Assembly: GCA_947625905.1 (NCBI GenBank)
Contig: CANQQJ010000003.1
Coordinates: forward strand, 55,992 to 119,991
Direction: 5' to 3'
DNA from: an uncultured Clostridia bacterium
GTDB lineage: Bacteria; Bacillota; Clostridia; Monoglobales; Monoglobaceae
DNA length: 64,000 nt
Shown: one piece after another, positions 1 through 9,700 of the stretch
How positions within the stretch are numbered: position 1 is the stretch's first letter
Layout of the letters: every line of letters begins with the position of its first letter
Program-made: the position numbers and the translations under genes
Notes under the pieces: model-generated
The model's database searches: none
What the model saw: the letters and a program-made list of their open reading frames with translations, nothing else
What the model was told of the DNA's origin: nothing

Positions 1-200
1 CAGCCTGCCCGCTTGCCTCCTCCCGGGAGGAGGTGTCAGGCGAAGCCTGACGGAGGTGGGAACGTAGGGACTAGGAATTAGGGCCTAGGGACTAGGATCC
101 CCCCTCAGTCGGGCAAAGCCCGACAGCTCCCCCGAGGGGGGCGCGCCTATGTAAATGCCTTCCCCGAGGGGAGCCTGACGGAGTCGGGAACGCAGGGATT
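1..200. repeat. Intergenic mosaic of hairpin repeats
   Basis: This non-coding stretch is made of short GC-rich inverted repeats. Bases 1-35 match 14955-14989 with one mismatch. The flanks GGAGGTG and ACGGAGGTGGGAAC enclose a hairpin (TCAGGC-gaa-GCCTGA). A second hairpin follows (TCGGGC-aaa-GCCCGA, about 112-126) next to CCCCCGAGGGGGG, and then a degenerate 'actagggactagg' tract. I see no open reading frame. It is one of three repeat-mosaic gaps in the window and starts before base 1, so its left end is not seen. Confidence 0.75.
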
Positions 201-203
201 AGC

Positions 204-291
204 TATAAACATCATATTTATAATAAATTAAAGATTAGTGTCAAAAAACAAAGATGATATTTTGCAGGGCGTATGTTAAAATAAAAATATG
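204..291 (+). promoter_or_regulatory. Duplicated upstream control region, copy 1
   Basis: An AT-rich 88-bp block is nearly identical to 15323-15411; the first 50 bases are identical. It contains the inverted pair TATAAA-N7-TTTATA and a promoter-like end (GCGTATGTTAAAATA). It lies about 70 bp before the GTG start of the 1253-aa secreted protein. Since the second copy precedes the GH42-like gene, I infer a shared operator/promoter. The AraC-type protein at 21846 is the only regulator nearby. Confidence 0.6.
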
Positions 292-359
292 ATAATTGTT
301 TCATGAGAAAAACATCCGCCGCGATCATACGCGGGGATTAAAGACAGGAGTGTTTTTTT

Positions 360-3300
360 GTGTCTGTATTTAAAAAAATGACGGCTTTGTTTACATCTGT
401 CGTTATATTGATTTCGGCGGGCGTTATACCCGTTTATTCCGAACCGCTTGACGAGGTGTTATACGCAAATGGTTTTGAGAGCACCGATGAAGCACTTTTG
501 CTGACGGGGAGCAACAATTCGATTGTATGCGGCACCACGGCCGACGCGGCCGCGGGCGGTGTATGCTCTTACGGATTTTCCGCCGATTCGGCTGTTGACA
601 ATGTCAGCGACGGCAAGGAGATATCAAAATCATTTGGAGTTGAGTATAAAAAGTTTTATAAGGTTAGTGTAAATTATCTTGTTAAAAATTATATGAGGGT
701 CAACGGAACAAACGGCGGAGCATATATATCCTACAAGGTTTTAAACGCCGACGGTTCGCAGATCGAGGATTATAAATACTGTATCGCATCCGAGAAGGTT
801 GAAAGCGGCGAGTGGCAAAGCGCCACGCTTTACATAACTCCCGGAAAAAATGCTGCGAAAGTTGGAATTTATCTAGGCTTTTCCGCCGCGAGCGGAACGG
901 TTTATTTTGACGACCTGACCTTCAGCGAGATAGATAAGTCTTTGGTCGGTCTTAATCCTGTTACGAGAACACAGGCCGGAGCGGGCGTCCAAGACAGCTA
1001 CAAAACAGGTTTTGAGGACGATGATGTTGATTATTGGACTTATTCGGTAAAAAGCGGCGATGCGGATGCGGGTGTTTCGGGAGATATGGCACATTCAGGA
1101 AGCAAGTGCTTTATGTTTCATTCGGTCTCGCAGAACAGAGATCCGTCAAACAACACTTCTATCACAAACAAAAAGTCAGGCGAGTTTATGTTTGTGCTTG
1201 AGCCCGGAGTTTATCAGATCTCATGCTGGTATAATCTTAAAGATTACAAGAGATTCAATAATTCTCACGGCGCCACCTTCGGCGTCAGCGCTTATAGCGG
1301 CAGTACAGAACTGCGCGGCAGCCCGACAACAAAAACTTTTGATGTGTTGGAGGATACGGCGGGCGAGTGGAAGTATTACAGCTTTACATTCACACTCCCC
1401 GAGGAATGTGACCGAATAAGAATGAATATCGGATTCCGCTGCTCGACAGGAACTTACGCGGTCGATGATATTGAGGTAACTCCGGTGCTTACCGGCCTTA
1501 CAACAAATCCGGATAATGAGCACTTTAACGGAATGACAGTTAAAAAAGCCGATGATGATACCGTGTCGGTCGATTTAGATTATGAGCAGGCGATCTCGCC
1601 CGCCATACTCGACACCATAATTCTCGGCAATGAGGAATCCGAGGCCGCTCACAATTTTGAGGCAGGCAACAGCGCTGTCGGTTACGGCGGCTTAGGAGAT
1701 ACATACAGGCAGCTTTATCCGAATGAGCCCGTGTGTTTTGAGGTAAAAGTCGATCCCGAAAAAATGAATTATCTGACAATTAAAATGTGGGGCTCGGAAT
1801 TTCCGCAGAAGGACCGACAGCATTTGCAGGTCACCGACGAGTACGGAACGTTCAAGCAGGAGTACGGAACGATGTGGCCCGATATTGACAGTATGATGCA
1901 CGAGCAGGCGCAAAATGATTCGTATTTCTACGGAACGCTCAGGCTTCCTCCCCAGGCGACAATGGGCAGAACAAGCATAAAGCTGAAGATCTGGAATGTG
2001 GGAAACTATAACGCTTACGGCGCGACAAAGTACGCTGCGGCTCCCGAATATTCGCGAGAGATCTTTAAAATAGCAACACACACCGAGCCGGAGTATATAC
2101 CGCAGAGCGACGATAAATCGGGAACCGAAAAGAGATACGATCTCACCAGAACCAAAGTTTCACCGAACGGACTTTCACCCTATGATTTTCTGATAAACGA
2201 GATGGACAAGGGCGTTGAGACCGTGATGGCGCGTCAAAACTACGGCGAGACATGGAACGAAATGGTTGCGGAAGGATTATCTCCGGTCGAGGCTACGGGC
2301 GCCTATATGGAGGACACAAACAGTCTGCGTCACGGCACATGGGAAAATTGGTGCAAGAATGTGTACTATAACAAGTGTGTGAGTTCAAACAGCGAGAATA
2401 TGAAAGGAATCCGTGTTTTGTCGACAGCGTACAACAGCCCGTGGAGCAAGTATTATCACGATGATATGCTGGTTGACCGCTGCGTTTCGTGGCTTGATTA
2501 CATGGTAAGAGCCCAAGGCTCAAACGGCGGTTACAACGATGCCAACAACAAGGCGTGGATAGGAGGTCCGAACAGGACCGAATCAACTAACGCCATTAAT
2601 GCAGGCGAACGAACGATCGGAGAGGTTTTCCTCCAGCTCCATACTGAGATGGAAAGACTGGGTTATATGGATCAGCTTATGGACGACGATCTTAATCCCG
2701 ACACGCCCATGATCACCAGAGCTAAAGCTTATGAAAATATGTTTGTCGGCATAAGTTATTATATGTTTGAGTATATTTCGAGAAGAACGGCCGTAAACCA
2801 AGATCTATTCAATATTATTGCGGGCGAGGCCGCGGAGGAATCCTTGCAGATCCTTAATCCCGCGCGCTGCCGCGACAGAGACACAATGAAGTGGTGGTGG
2901 TACACCGCCACCGGACTGATGGTCGCGCCGCACGGAAGTATTCAGATCTCTCCCAAGGGACTGTCACTTGAGACTCACGGACACTTAAACGGCGCATACG
3001 ATGGAAACTACGGTATGCACGGCGCTTCGATGGCGGCCGATCTTGCCATGCTCACAGGTGATGAAAATATTAAGCGGCGCGCGGTTTCGGCGGCAAACGC
3101 TCTTACATATTTCCAGGAAACAATAACCGATTCGGAGGGTTATGTCGCTATCAGGAAAGAGGATGCGATAAACACTCGTAATACTTATACTCCCGGACGC
3201 GTTGAGTACACAGCCTGGAACAACTTTAATGCAATATATTTTGGTTCAAAAGACGCTATACGCGAGCTTGAGCTGTATATCCAGTACGGCGAGATATACA

Positions 3301-4121
3301 GAGCGCCGATTGCAACCAACTCTCGTGATCTGTATTATGTTATGCAGATGTTTAATATAATGGGAGATAAGATCAAAGCCGCTTCCGAGGGCTATAAGAC
3401 CTTTGCGGACATCAGCGGTGTTGAGGAAGAAGGTGCCATAGTTACCTTGGCGTGGAAGGGAATAATCGACGGAGTGACCGATCTGACGTTTAAACCCGAT
3501 GAACGTATTGATGAGGAAACATTTAAGCGTTGGCTCAATAATGCTTTCGGCAACACGACCGAGATTCCTTATTCCATACTGTATACACGAGCCGAAGCGG
3601 CAAGGATAATACTTCAGCGCATTTATGACAAAGGCGTCGATATAGGCAGATTTGATCTCGGTTCGGGAATATGCCTTCCCAACGAGCCGTGGGTCCATGA
3701 TGATTATGTTTACAACGACGAAATTGCCGAGTCGTATGCCTGGAAACTTCATGACAACGAAATTTTCCGCTGCACCATGAACTGGAGAAGCGAGTACAGC
3801 AGTTCGACAGAAAGAAGCAGAGCGGTCGCGACTACTTCGGAAGTGCTCAGATATCACGTTATGAAGGATGAGTATTCATCGGTCGGCTGCGCTTATATGG
3901 CGGCGCCGCTGGGACTTAGGAGAATAGATATCGCGAAATACGGCAAGTATGTTATTCTGTCAAATGTGTCCGATCAGGATAAGTCTGTTAATGTCGATAT
4001 AACATCGGATATTAAAAAGGCGCGCGATATAGTTTCGGGCGAAATGATAGACTTAAACAGCGAATTGAATATAAAAGCTCAGTCAACCGTGGTTCTCAAT
4101 CTGGAGGATGTTGAAAAATGA
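360..4121 (+). CDS. Large secreted multidomain protein, probable carbohydrate-active enzyme
   Basis: This 1253-aa protein starts at GTG, with AGGAG nine bases upstream. An N-terminal signal peptide (residues 1-27) is followed by two beta-sandwich, CBM-like regions (about 30-190 and 215-375; both end in a '(Y/A)xDDIxxxP'-type strand). From about 390 to the end it resembles the protein at 17625. Shared features are a beta domain with 'ILGxxxSExAHN', the motif 'ATHTEPEYIPQ.DDK', an alpha-helical region rich in W and Y, and a C-terminal beta domain with 'KARDIVSGE'. Residues about 1011-1060 look like an S-layer homology repeat (FADISG...GIIDGVTDLTFKPDE) placed inside the enzyme-like region. I do not recognise the catalytic family; an (alpha/alpha) barrel lyase or hydrolase acting on plant polysaccharide is an inference from fold feel and neighbours. 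It overlaps the next gene by ATGA. Confidence 0.7.
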   Translation: MSVFKKMTALFTSVVILISAGVIPVYSEPLDEVLYANGFESTDEALLLTGSNNSIVCGTTADAAAGGVCSYGFSADSAVDNVSDGKEISKSFGVEYKKFYKVSVNYLVKNYMRVNGTNGGAYISYKVLNADGSQIEDYKYCIASEKVESGEWQSATLYITPGKNAAKVGIYLGFSAASGTVYFDDLTFSEIDKSLVGLNPVTRTQAGAGVQDSYKTGFEDDDVDYWTYSVKSGDADAGVSGDMAHSGSKCFMFHSVSQNRDPSNNTSITNKKSGEFMFVLEPGVYQISCWYNLKDYKRFNNSHGATFGVSAYSGSTELRGSPTTKTFDVLEDTAGEWKYYSFTFTLPEECDRIRMNIGFRCSTGTYAVDDIEVTPVLTGLTTNPDNEHFNGMTVKKADDDTVSVDLDYEQAISPAILDTIILGNEESEAAHNFEAGNSAVGYGGLGDTYRQLYPNEPVCFEVKVDPEKMNYLTIKMWGSEFPQKDRQHLQVTDEYGTFKQEYGTMWPDIDSMMHEQAQNDSYFYGTLRLPPQATMGRTSIKLKIWNVGNYNAYGATKYAAAPEYSREIFKIATHTEPEYIPQSDDKSGTEKRYDLTRTKVSPNGLSPYDFLINEMDKGVETVMARQNYGETWNEMVAEGLSPVEATGAYMEDTNSLRHGTWENWCKNVYYNKCVSSNSENMKGIRVLSTAYNSPWSKYYHDDMLVDRCVSWLDYMVRAQGSNGGYNDANNKAWIGGPNRTESTNAINAGERTIGEVFLQLHTEMERLGYMDQLMDDDLNPDTPMITRAKAYENMFVGISYYMFEYISRRTAVNQDLFNIIAGEAAEESLQILNPARCRDRDTMKWWWYTATGLMVAPHGSIQISPKGLSLETHGHLNGAYDGNYGMHGASMAADLAMLTGDENIKRRAVSAANALTYFQETITDSEGYVAIRKEDAINTRNTYTPGRVEYTAWNNFNAIYFGSKDAIRELELYIQYGEIYRAPIATNSRDLYYVMQMFNIMGDKIKAASEGYKTFADISGVEEEGAIVTLAWKGIIDGVTDLTFKPDERIDEETFKRWLNNAFGNTTEIPYSILYTRAEAARIILQRIYDKGVDIGRFDLGSGICLPNEPWVHDDYVYNDEIAESYAWKLHDNEIFRCTMNWRSEYSSSTERSRAVATTSEVLRYHVMKDEYSSVGCAYMAAPLGLRRIDIAKYGKYVILSNVSDQDKSVNVDITSDIKKARDIVSGEMIDLNSELNIKAQSTVVLNLEDVEK

Positions 4122-6010
4122 AGATGATAAAAAATGTATTATGCGCAGTTTTAGCGTTTGTGATGATCTCGGGAACGGTCAACGCCGATGTTATGAGCGA
4201 CACGAGCTATGCCGAGGCTGTCGAGGGAGCGGTCGTGATAGACAGCTCTATGGTTTATGAAACCGAGGCGGACGTAACAAAAGAACAGATCGGATCGCTG
4301 TTTAACTATGCCAACGGAACAGACGATCGTCCCGCGCCTCTTAACGAAGCGTACAACGCGGATTTCACGATATACCTCGGTTCGGATAACGCGAAAAACA
4401 TATCGGGTTTCAGAGTGTATGTAAACGGTTCTGATTCGAGCGAGCACAATCCGCCGATCACTCTTTACGGCTCAAACGACGCCGTAACATGGGACGAGCT
4501 TACAAGCATAGAAACGCCGATCATGGGAGCGTGGAACGAGAAATACTTTGAGTCGGGATCGGAATATACATATCTGCGCCTCGAAAGTGCTATGTCTGTG
4601 ACCGATGAGGATGAGATCAGCGAGGATGACGTCTTTATCGAAGGCGAAACCGATACATATCATCAGAAAGTTTCATGCGTCGCTTTTTTTGAGGCGGTGA
4701 CGGACGAGGAAAGTTCCGGCTTGGTATCATCAAGCACAGGCGGCTATAAAACCGAACAGACTGTCACGGATTTCAGCGATATAAGCGGCCACTGGGCGGA
4801 GGATGTTATCCGAAAGTATTTATCGAACGGATATATAAACGGATATCCGGACGGTACATTCAGACCGGACGACGGAGTGACGGCGGCGGAGTTTTGCAAA
4901 ATCGTGTCATCATTACAGGGCGTGAGCTACAGCGTTTCGGGCGGCAGCTGGTCGCTTCCGTATATTCGGGAAATGATGTCAAAGGGCGTTATCGAACGCT
5001 CGGATTTTGACGATTATGATGTTCGGATGACAAGAGAGCAGGTCGCAAAAGCAGCGCTGGGGCTGATGACGGGCGAATATTATCCGAAAGATCTTGAACA
5101 ATATCTTGGATACATAACAGACTCGGATCAAATAACACCGGCATATAACGAATATGTTATAAAAACGTTTGTTTCGGGCGTTATCGGCGGATATCCCGAC
5201 GGAACTTGGAGACCGCAGGACGGAGTCACAAGGGCCGAGATACTGTCGATACTTGACAGGGTGACGAATAAAGACATGAGAGAGATCCCCGAGGCACTCC
5301 GGGGAAGCTCGTCCGAGGATCCGGTGCAGTCTTATTTCTTCAGCGCGGCGGTCCAAGTAAGAAAGAACACCAACGCTTCGGGAATGCAGTATCGTTTGTA
5401 CGGCTCGGACGCCAGATATATGGAGGCCGACGATGCCGCCACGGGTCTTAAGATATTCAATGAGATTCAGGGCGCGCAGGGATTCGCAATGATCCTGAGG
5501 TATGATGTCTCGGATATAAAAGAAAACAGAGATAAACTTAACAGTCTGCATTTAGACGCTGAGTGGGTAAAGGGCGGCAGTAACGGACATGAACTCGGTG
5601 TATGGTATTACACTTATGATGCTGACAAGACCGACTGGAACAACAATCTCTACTTTAAGAACCTGAACGGCTCGGCGGTCGCGAGCGATGATATTTCGGG
5701 TTATAACTCGGTTGTATCGAATATCGAGTCGCAGCTCCCTACTTGGGGCAATTCGTCAATGGCCGTGCCCAATAATCAAAAAACCAAGCCGGTATTCAGC
5801 GCCGTCAGAAACGAGGAGAAAAAATTTGTTTTTGATATAACACCTGATATTGATGATTTTCTGGCGCATGCCAACGAGAATAATATGGTGGAGATATTTA
5901 TAACATCGGTTAACTATGACGGATATGAGCTTGACGAAGATAAGCCGCAGATATATACGGCGGGCGAGAATGCCCCGGCACTTGTTGCTGAATACAATGT
6001 CGGAAGCTGA
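4118..6010 (+). CDS. Secreted SLH-domain protein with discoidin-like and CBM96-like regions
   Basis: This 630-aa protein is translationally coupled to the preceding gene (ATGA overlap, 4118-4121). It has a signal peptide (about 1-24). A region at about 60-190 resembles an F5/8 type C fold (ITLYGSNDAVTWDEL...YTYLRLES). Two to three S-layer homology repeats lie at about 218-390 (DFSDISGHWAEDVIRKYLSNGYINGYPDGTFRPDD and a clear last copy GGYPDGTWRPQDGVTRAE). The C-terminal beta-sandwich (about 405-628) resembles DNRLRE/CBM96 modules. SLH repeats normally bind pyruvylated secondary cell-wall polymer, so the protein is probably surface-held. No catalytic domain is visible; a scaffold or polysaccharide-binding partner for the coupled upstream protein is the likeliest role. 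Confidence 0.75.
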   Translation: MKMIKNVLCAVLAFVMISGTVNADVMSDTSYAEAVEGAVVIDSSMVYETEADVTKEQIGSLFNYANGTDDRPAPLNEAYNADFTIYLGSDNAKNISGFRVYVNGSDSSEHNPPITLYGSNDAVTWDELTSIETPIMGAWNEKYFESGSEYTYLRLESAMSVTDEDEISEDDVFIEGETDTYHQKVSCVAFFEAVTDEESSGLVSSSTGGYKTEQTVTDFSDISGHWAEDVIRKYLSNGYINGYPDGTFRPDDGVTAAEFCKIVSSLQGVSYSVSGGSWSLPYIREMMSKGVIERSDFDDYDVRMTREQVAKAALGLMTGEYYPKDLEQYLGYITDSDQITPAYNEYVIKTFVSGVIGGYPDGTWRPQDGVTRAEILSILDRVTNKDMREIPEALRGSSSEDPVQSYFFSAAVQVRKNTNASGMQYRLYGSDARYMEADDAATGLKIFNEIQGAQGFAMILRYDVSDIKENRDKLNSLHLDAEWVKGGSNGHELGVWYYTYDADKTDWNNNLYFKNLNGSAVASDDISGYNSVVSNIESQLPTWGNSSMAVPNNQKTKPVFSAVRNEEKKFVFDITPDIDDFLAHANENNMVEIFITSVNYDGYELDEDKPQIYTAGENAPALVAEYNVGS

Positions 6011-6058
6011 GAGTAATGTTGAGCCGATATCAGATCAAACTATGAGAGGGTGGTTATT

Positions 6059-6679
6059 ATGCAAACGATATTGTTTCAAGGTGACTCTATCACCGACGCG
6101 GGGCGCTCGCGCGAGATCGAGCGCAACGGAGGCTGGGGCTACGCGACGCTTGTAAAGGCGCAGCTCGGCTATGAAGATCCAGGCAAATATCAATTTTACA
6201 ACAGAGGCGTGGGCGGCGACAGAATAGTTGATGTCTACGCGCGGATGAATACAGATATAATTCAGCTTAAACCCGATGTGATGAGCATACTCGCGGGAGT
6301 AAATGATGTGTGGTCGCAGATACGATGGGAAAACGGCAGCAGCCCGGAGAAGTACGGAAAAATATATTCCATGCTTATCGAGGAGGTCAAGGAAGCGCTG
6401 CCGGACATAAAAATTATGATTTTGGAGCCGTTCGTTTTGCGCGGAGAGGCGACCAACGAATTTTGGGACAGATTTAATTATGAGGTAAGAGCGATCGCGG
6501 CAAAGGCGAAAGAGACGGCGCAAAAATATGATCTGCCGTTTATAGAGCTGCAGCACCTGTTCGACGAGGCATACCCGCTGGCGCCGGAAGGCTACTGGCT
6601 CGGAGACGGCGTTCACCCCGCCGCGCCGGGACATGAGATCATAAAAAGAGAATGGATCAAGGCGTTTAAGACGTTGTAA
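6059..6679 (+). CDS. SGNH/GDSL hydrolase (carbohydrate acetylesterase-like)
   Basis: This 206-aa protein has the SGNH blocks: GDSITD near the N-terminus (nucleophile Ser), GVGGDR, GVNDVW (block III) and DGVHPAAPGH (Asp-His of the catalytic pair). The ORF track begins at a GTG at 6050, but the ATG at 6059 is preceded by AGAGGG at eight bases and starts directly on MQTILFQGDS, so I use it. No signal peptide is visible, so the enzyme is probably cytoplasmic and may deacetylate imported oligosaccharides. It lies 48 bp after the SLH protein and 21 bp before the giant esterase. The exact substrate cannot be read from sequence. Confidence 0.85.
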   Translation: MQTILFQGDSITDAGRSREIERNGGWGYATLVKAQLGYEDPGKYQFYNRGVGGDRIVDVYARMNTDIIQLKPDVMSILAGVNDVWSQIRWENGSSPEKYGKIYSMLIEEVKEALPDIKIMILEPFVLRGEATNEFWDRFNYEVRAIAAKAKETAQKYDLPFIELQHLFDEAYPLAPEGYWLGDGVHPAAPGHEIIKREWIKAFKTL

Positions 6680-6700
6680 ATTAAATGGGGAGGTTAATTT

Positions 6701-9700
6701 ATGATTGCGAAATTCAAAAAAATTATTGCTGTGGTTACGGCTTTCGCGGTGCTTCAGACTCTGCCGTCCATAACGTACGCGCTGCCGGAAACAGCCGCCG
6801 AAGCACAGGGTACCACGGTGTGGAGCGCGACAGACACGGCGAACACAACATGGTCTTTGTCGACGAGCGACAAAATCAACGGCTATGCTAATGTTGACAA
6901 CGGCACGCTTACAACTAAGATAGTCGCGGATGCCGAGACAAATTTATATGAGAGCCAACCCGATGTGGCAACCGCGTTTGATAGCGCGCAGTTTAAAAGC
7001 GCCACGCCGACAACAAGCGTAAGTAATGTGCAAAATCCCAATATTATGGGCGTTATAGCGCAGGCGGGAAACGCGAGTAATTATTTATTCAAGGCGGACG
7101 TAAAATACACGCTGCATTATACGATTTCGGGAAGCTGGGAGAATAAGGTGACAAATACTCCCAACGGCTCATATATAAATGCGTCAATATGGCAGGGTTC
7201 GTCAAGAGTAAATGATAACAACTGGACCAACCAAAATACTGTATCAACATCACCGGCACAGGCGACCGAAATGACATACGAGTTTACGCCGACCGTGGAT
7301 GGTTACGCGCAGTTTAATTTCGAGCTGCGCCGTGTTAAGGCAGGCAGTACAATGACGGTTTCGGATATTTACGTCACGACCGATGTCGATATGTACACAG
7401 TCACCTTCGACTCAAACGGAGGCAGCAGCGTTCCGTCGCAGCAAGTCCTGAGCGGTAAGACCGCCGTTCAGCCGGATCCTCCGACGCGCGAGGGCTGCAC
7501 ATTTAAAGGTTGGACGCTGGACGGCGAGGCTTATGCCTTTACAGAGCCGGTAACGGGCGATATAGAGCTTGTCGCCCAATGGGAATCTATAACCGGCGAT
7601 ACGCTTGCCGAGGATAAGATCGATTTGACGGACAAAAAGATATATCTGTTCACGATTGACAACGCTACAAAAACATTTAAATTCAACAAAGATGTTACAT
7701 CTGACAGTACATACAACGTGCTTACCGACGGAAAATACGACACCGACGCGGCTCTCGGCGCAAATCACTACGTTATGATCGACCTCGGTCAGGAATATCC
7801 GATAAGCACAATAAAGGCGTATCAGAACGATATAACAGCGACGGGAACAAACGGTAATTTCGTTGCTGTGCTTGACGGCTGCACGGGTACGGATTCCGTA
7901 TTTGTAAAGGCGGATTTGAAAAATCTTATTCGAACGCATAAGGATTACAACCCGCTCACAACCGAGAACGATACGAACTGCTTTACATATTCGCAGCTTA
8001 CCTCCGAAAAACATAACATGGGCAAGTTCCAATATATAATCATCTATAACGGCGGCAGCTACCATATGAATATGTCCGAGATAGAAATATATCGGGATAC
8101 GACCGAGAAAAAGCCGTATCTGTCCGTAAATAATTTTTACGGCAGCAATATGGTTTTGCAGCGCAATAAGAATCACGTTATAAAGGGTTACAGTTCAAAG
8201 GGACAGACCGTAACCGTTAAAATGGAACAGGACGGCAGCGCTGAAAACACGCAGACGGTAACAGCCACGCCCGATGAAAACGGAAACTGGACAGCGGAGT
8301 TAACGCCTATGGATGCGGGCACAACGCCGTATATGATAACCGTATCGGATGATACCGACGCAGCAGAGGTAAAGCTCACCGATGTGCTTGTCGGCGACGT
8401 ATTCTTAGCGTCGGGACAGTCAAATATGGCGTATGATGCGCCGAAGTCGGCAACACAGAGCGAAACTCAGTACAATAATGTAGGCGGTCCGAGCGGCTCG
8501 GTGTACTACAAAAAGGGCATGTATGAGCTCCAAAAGGAACTTGCGAATAACAATATCCGTATGTTCAAAATGCGCGACGATACCGCCGCCGAATCGGGTC
8601 TTGTAACCGAGAATGTTCCCGTATGGATCGACTGGTGTAAATCCGATGAAAAGATGACGGAAACAAAATCAGACGGAACGACAACCAATATTGAACATGA
8701 AAATATCCTCGCGCTGTCCTCGCTCGCCGCGTTTTTCGCGGATAAGGTGCAGAAGGATGAAAATATCCCCGTCGGCGTGATCCAGGCGTCGCGCGGCGGC
8801 TCGGCGATCGATATTTGGAGCGAGGGCGGAAGATTATACAACAACCATATCGCGCCGCTCGACGGACTTAATATCGCCGGTATTCTCTGGTACCAGGGCT
8901 GCGCCAACTCGAATGAGACGGGATTTAAAACGTACCATGATGATTTCAAAAAACTGATTCAAAAGTACAGAGAAATATTTAAGGATGCTAATTTGCCGTT
9001 CCTGTATGTGCAGCTCGCGCCGTATAAAAACAGCAATCCCGAATATGTGCAGGCCGGTTCACAGCGTTTTCAGGTCATGCGCGAGATCCAGCGCGAAATG
9101 CTTGACGATACCGAGGTAAACAATAATTTGTATATGGCGGTAAGCCTTGACACGACGCAGGATTCGCACCATGATTCGGAAGGCAATATAGTAAATCAAA
9201 GTCTTATCCACCCGCTCGGCAAGGATACGCTCGGAGAGCGTATGGCAGCGGCGTATGAGGCTATGGCGAAGAATGATAACAACGCCGTTATTTCCGGACC
9301 GCTTGTTGACAAGGCGACTGTAAGCGGTAATACAATTACGGTTACGTTTAAGGAGAACACCGCTAAGGGTTTAAAGGTGTTAAACCCCGATTATACATAT
9401 CAGCACAACGGCACAACAGGCTGGCAATCGACCGCAACGGAGCTTGAGGAATTTAAAATCGCGGGTGAGGACGGCGTTTATCATGACGCGACATCGACGA
9501 TCGACGGCGAAACCGTTAAGGTATCGTCAAACGAGGTCTCTAATCCGAAATACGTAAGCTATGCTTACAGCGAGCTTCCCAAGAACCCGAATCTGGCAAA
9601 CGGAGCAGGACTTCCCGCGTCGCCGTTTAATATAGGTCTTAACGGCGCGGCGGCTCCCACGGCTCCGCCCGAAACAGAGCCCGGAACGGAAACGCCCGCG

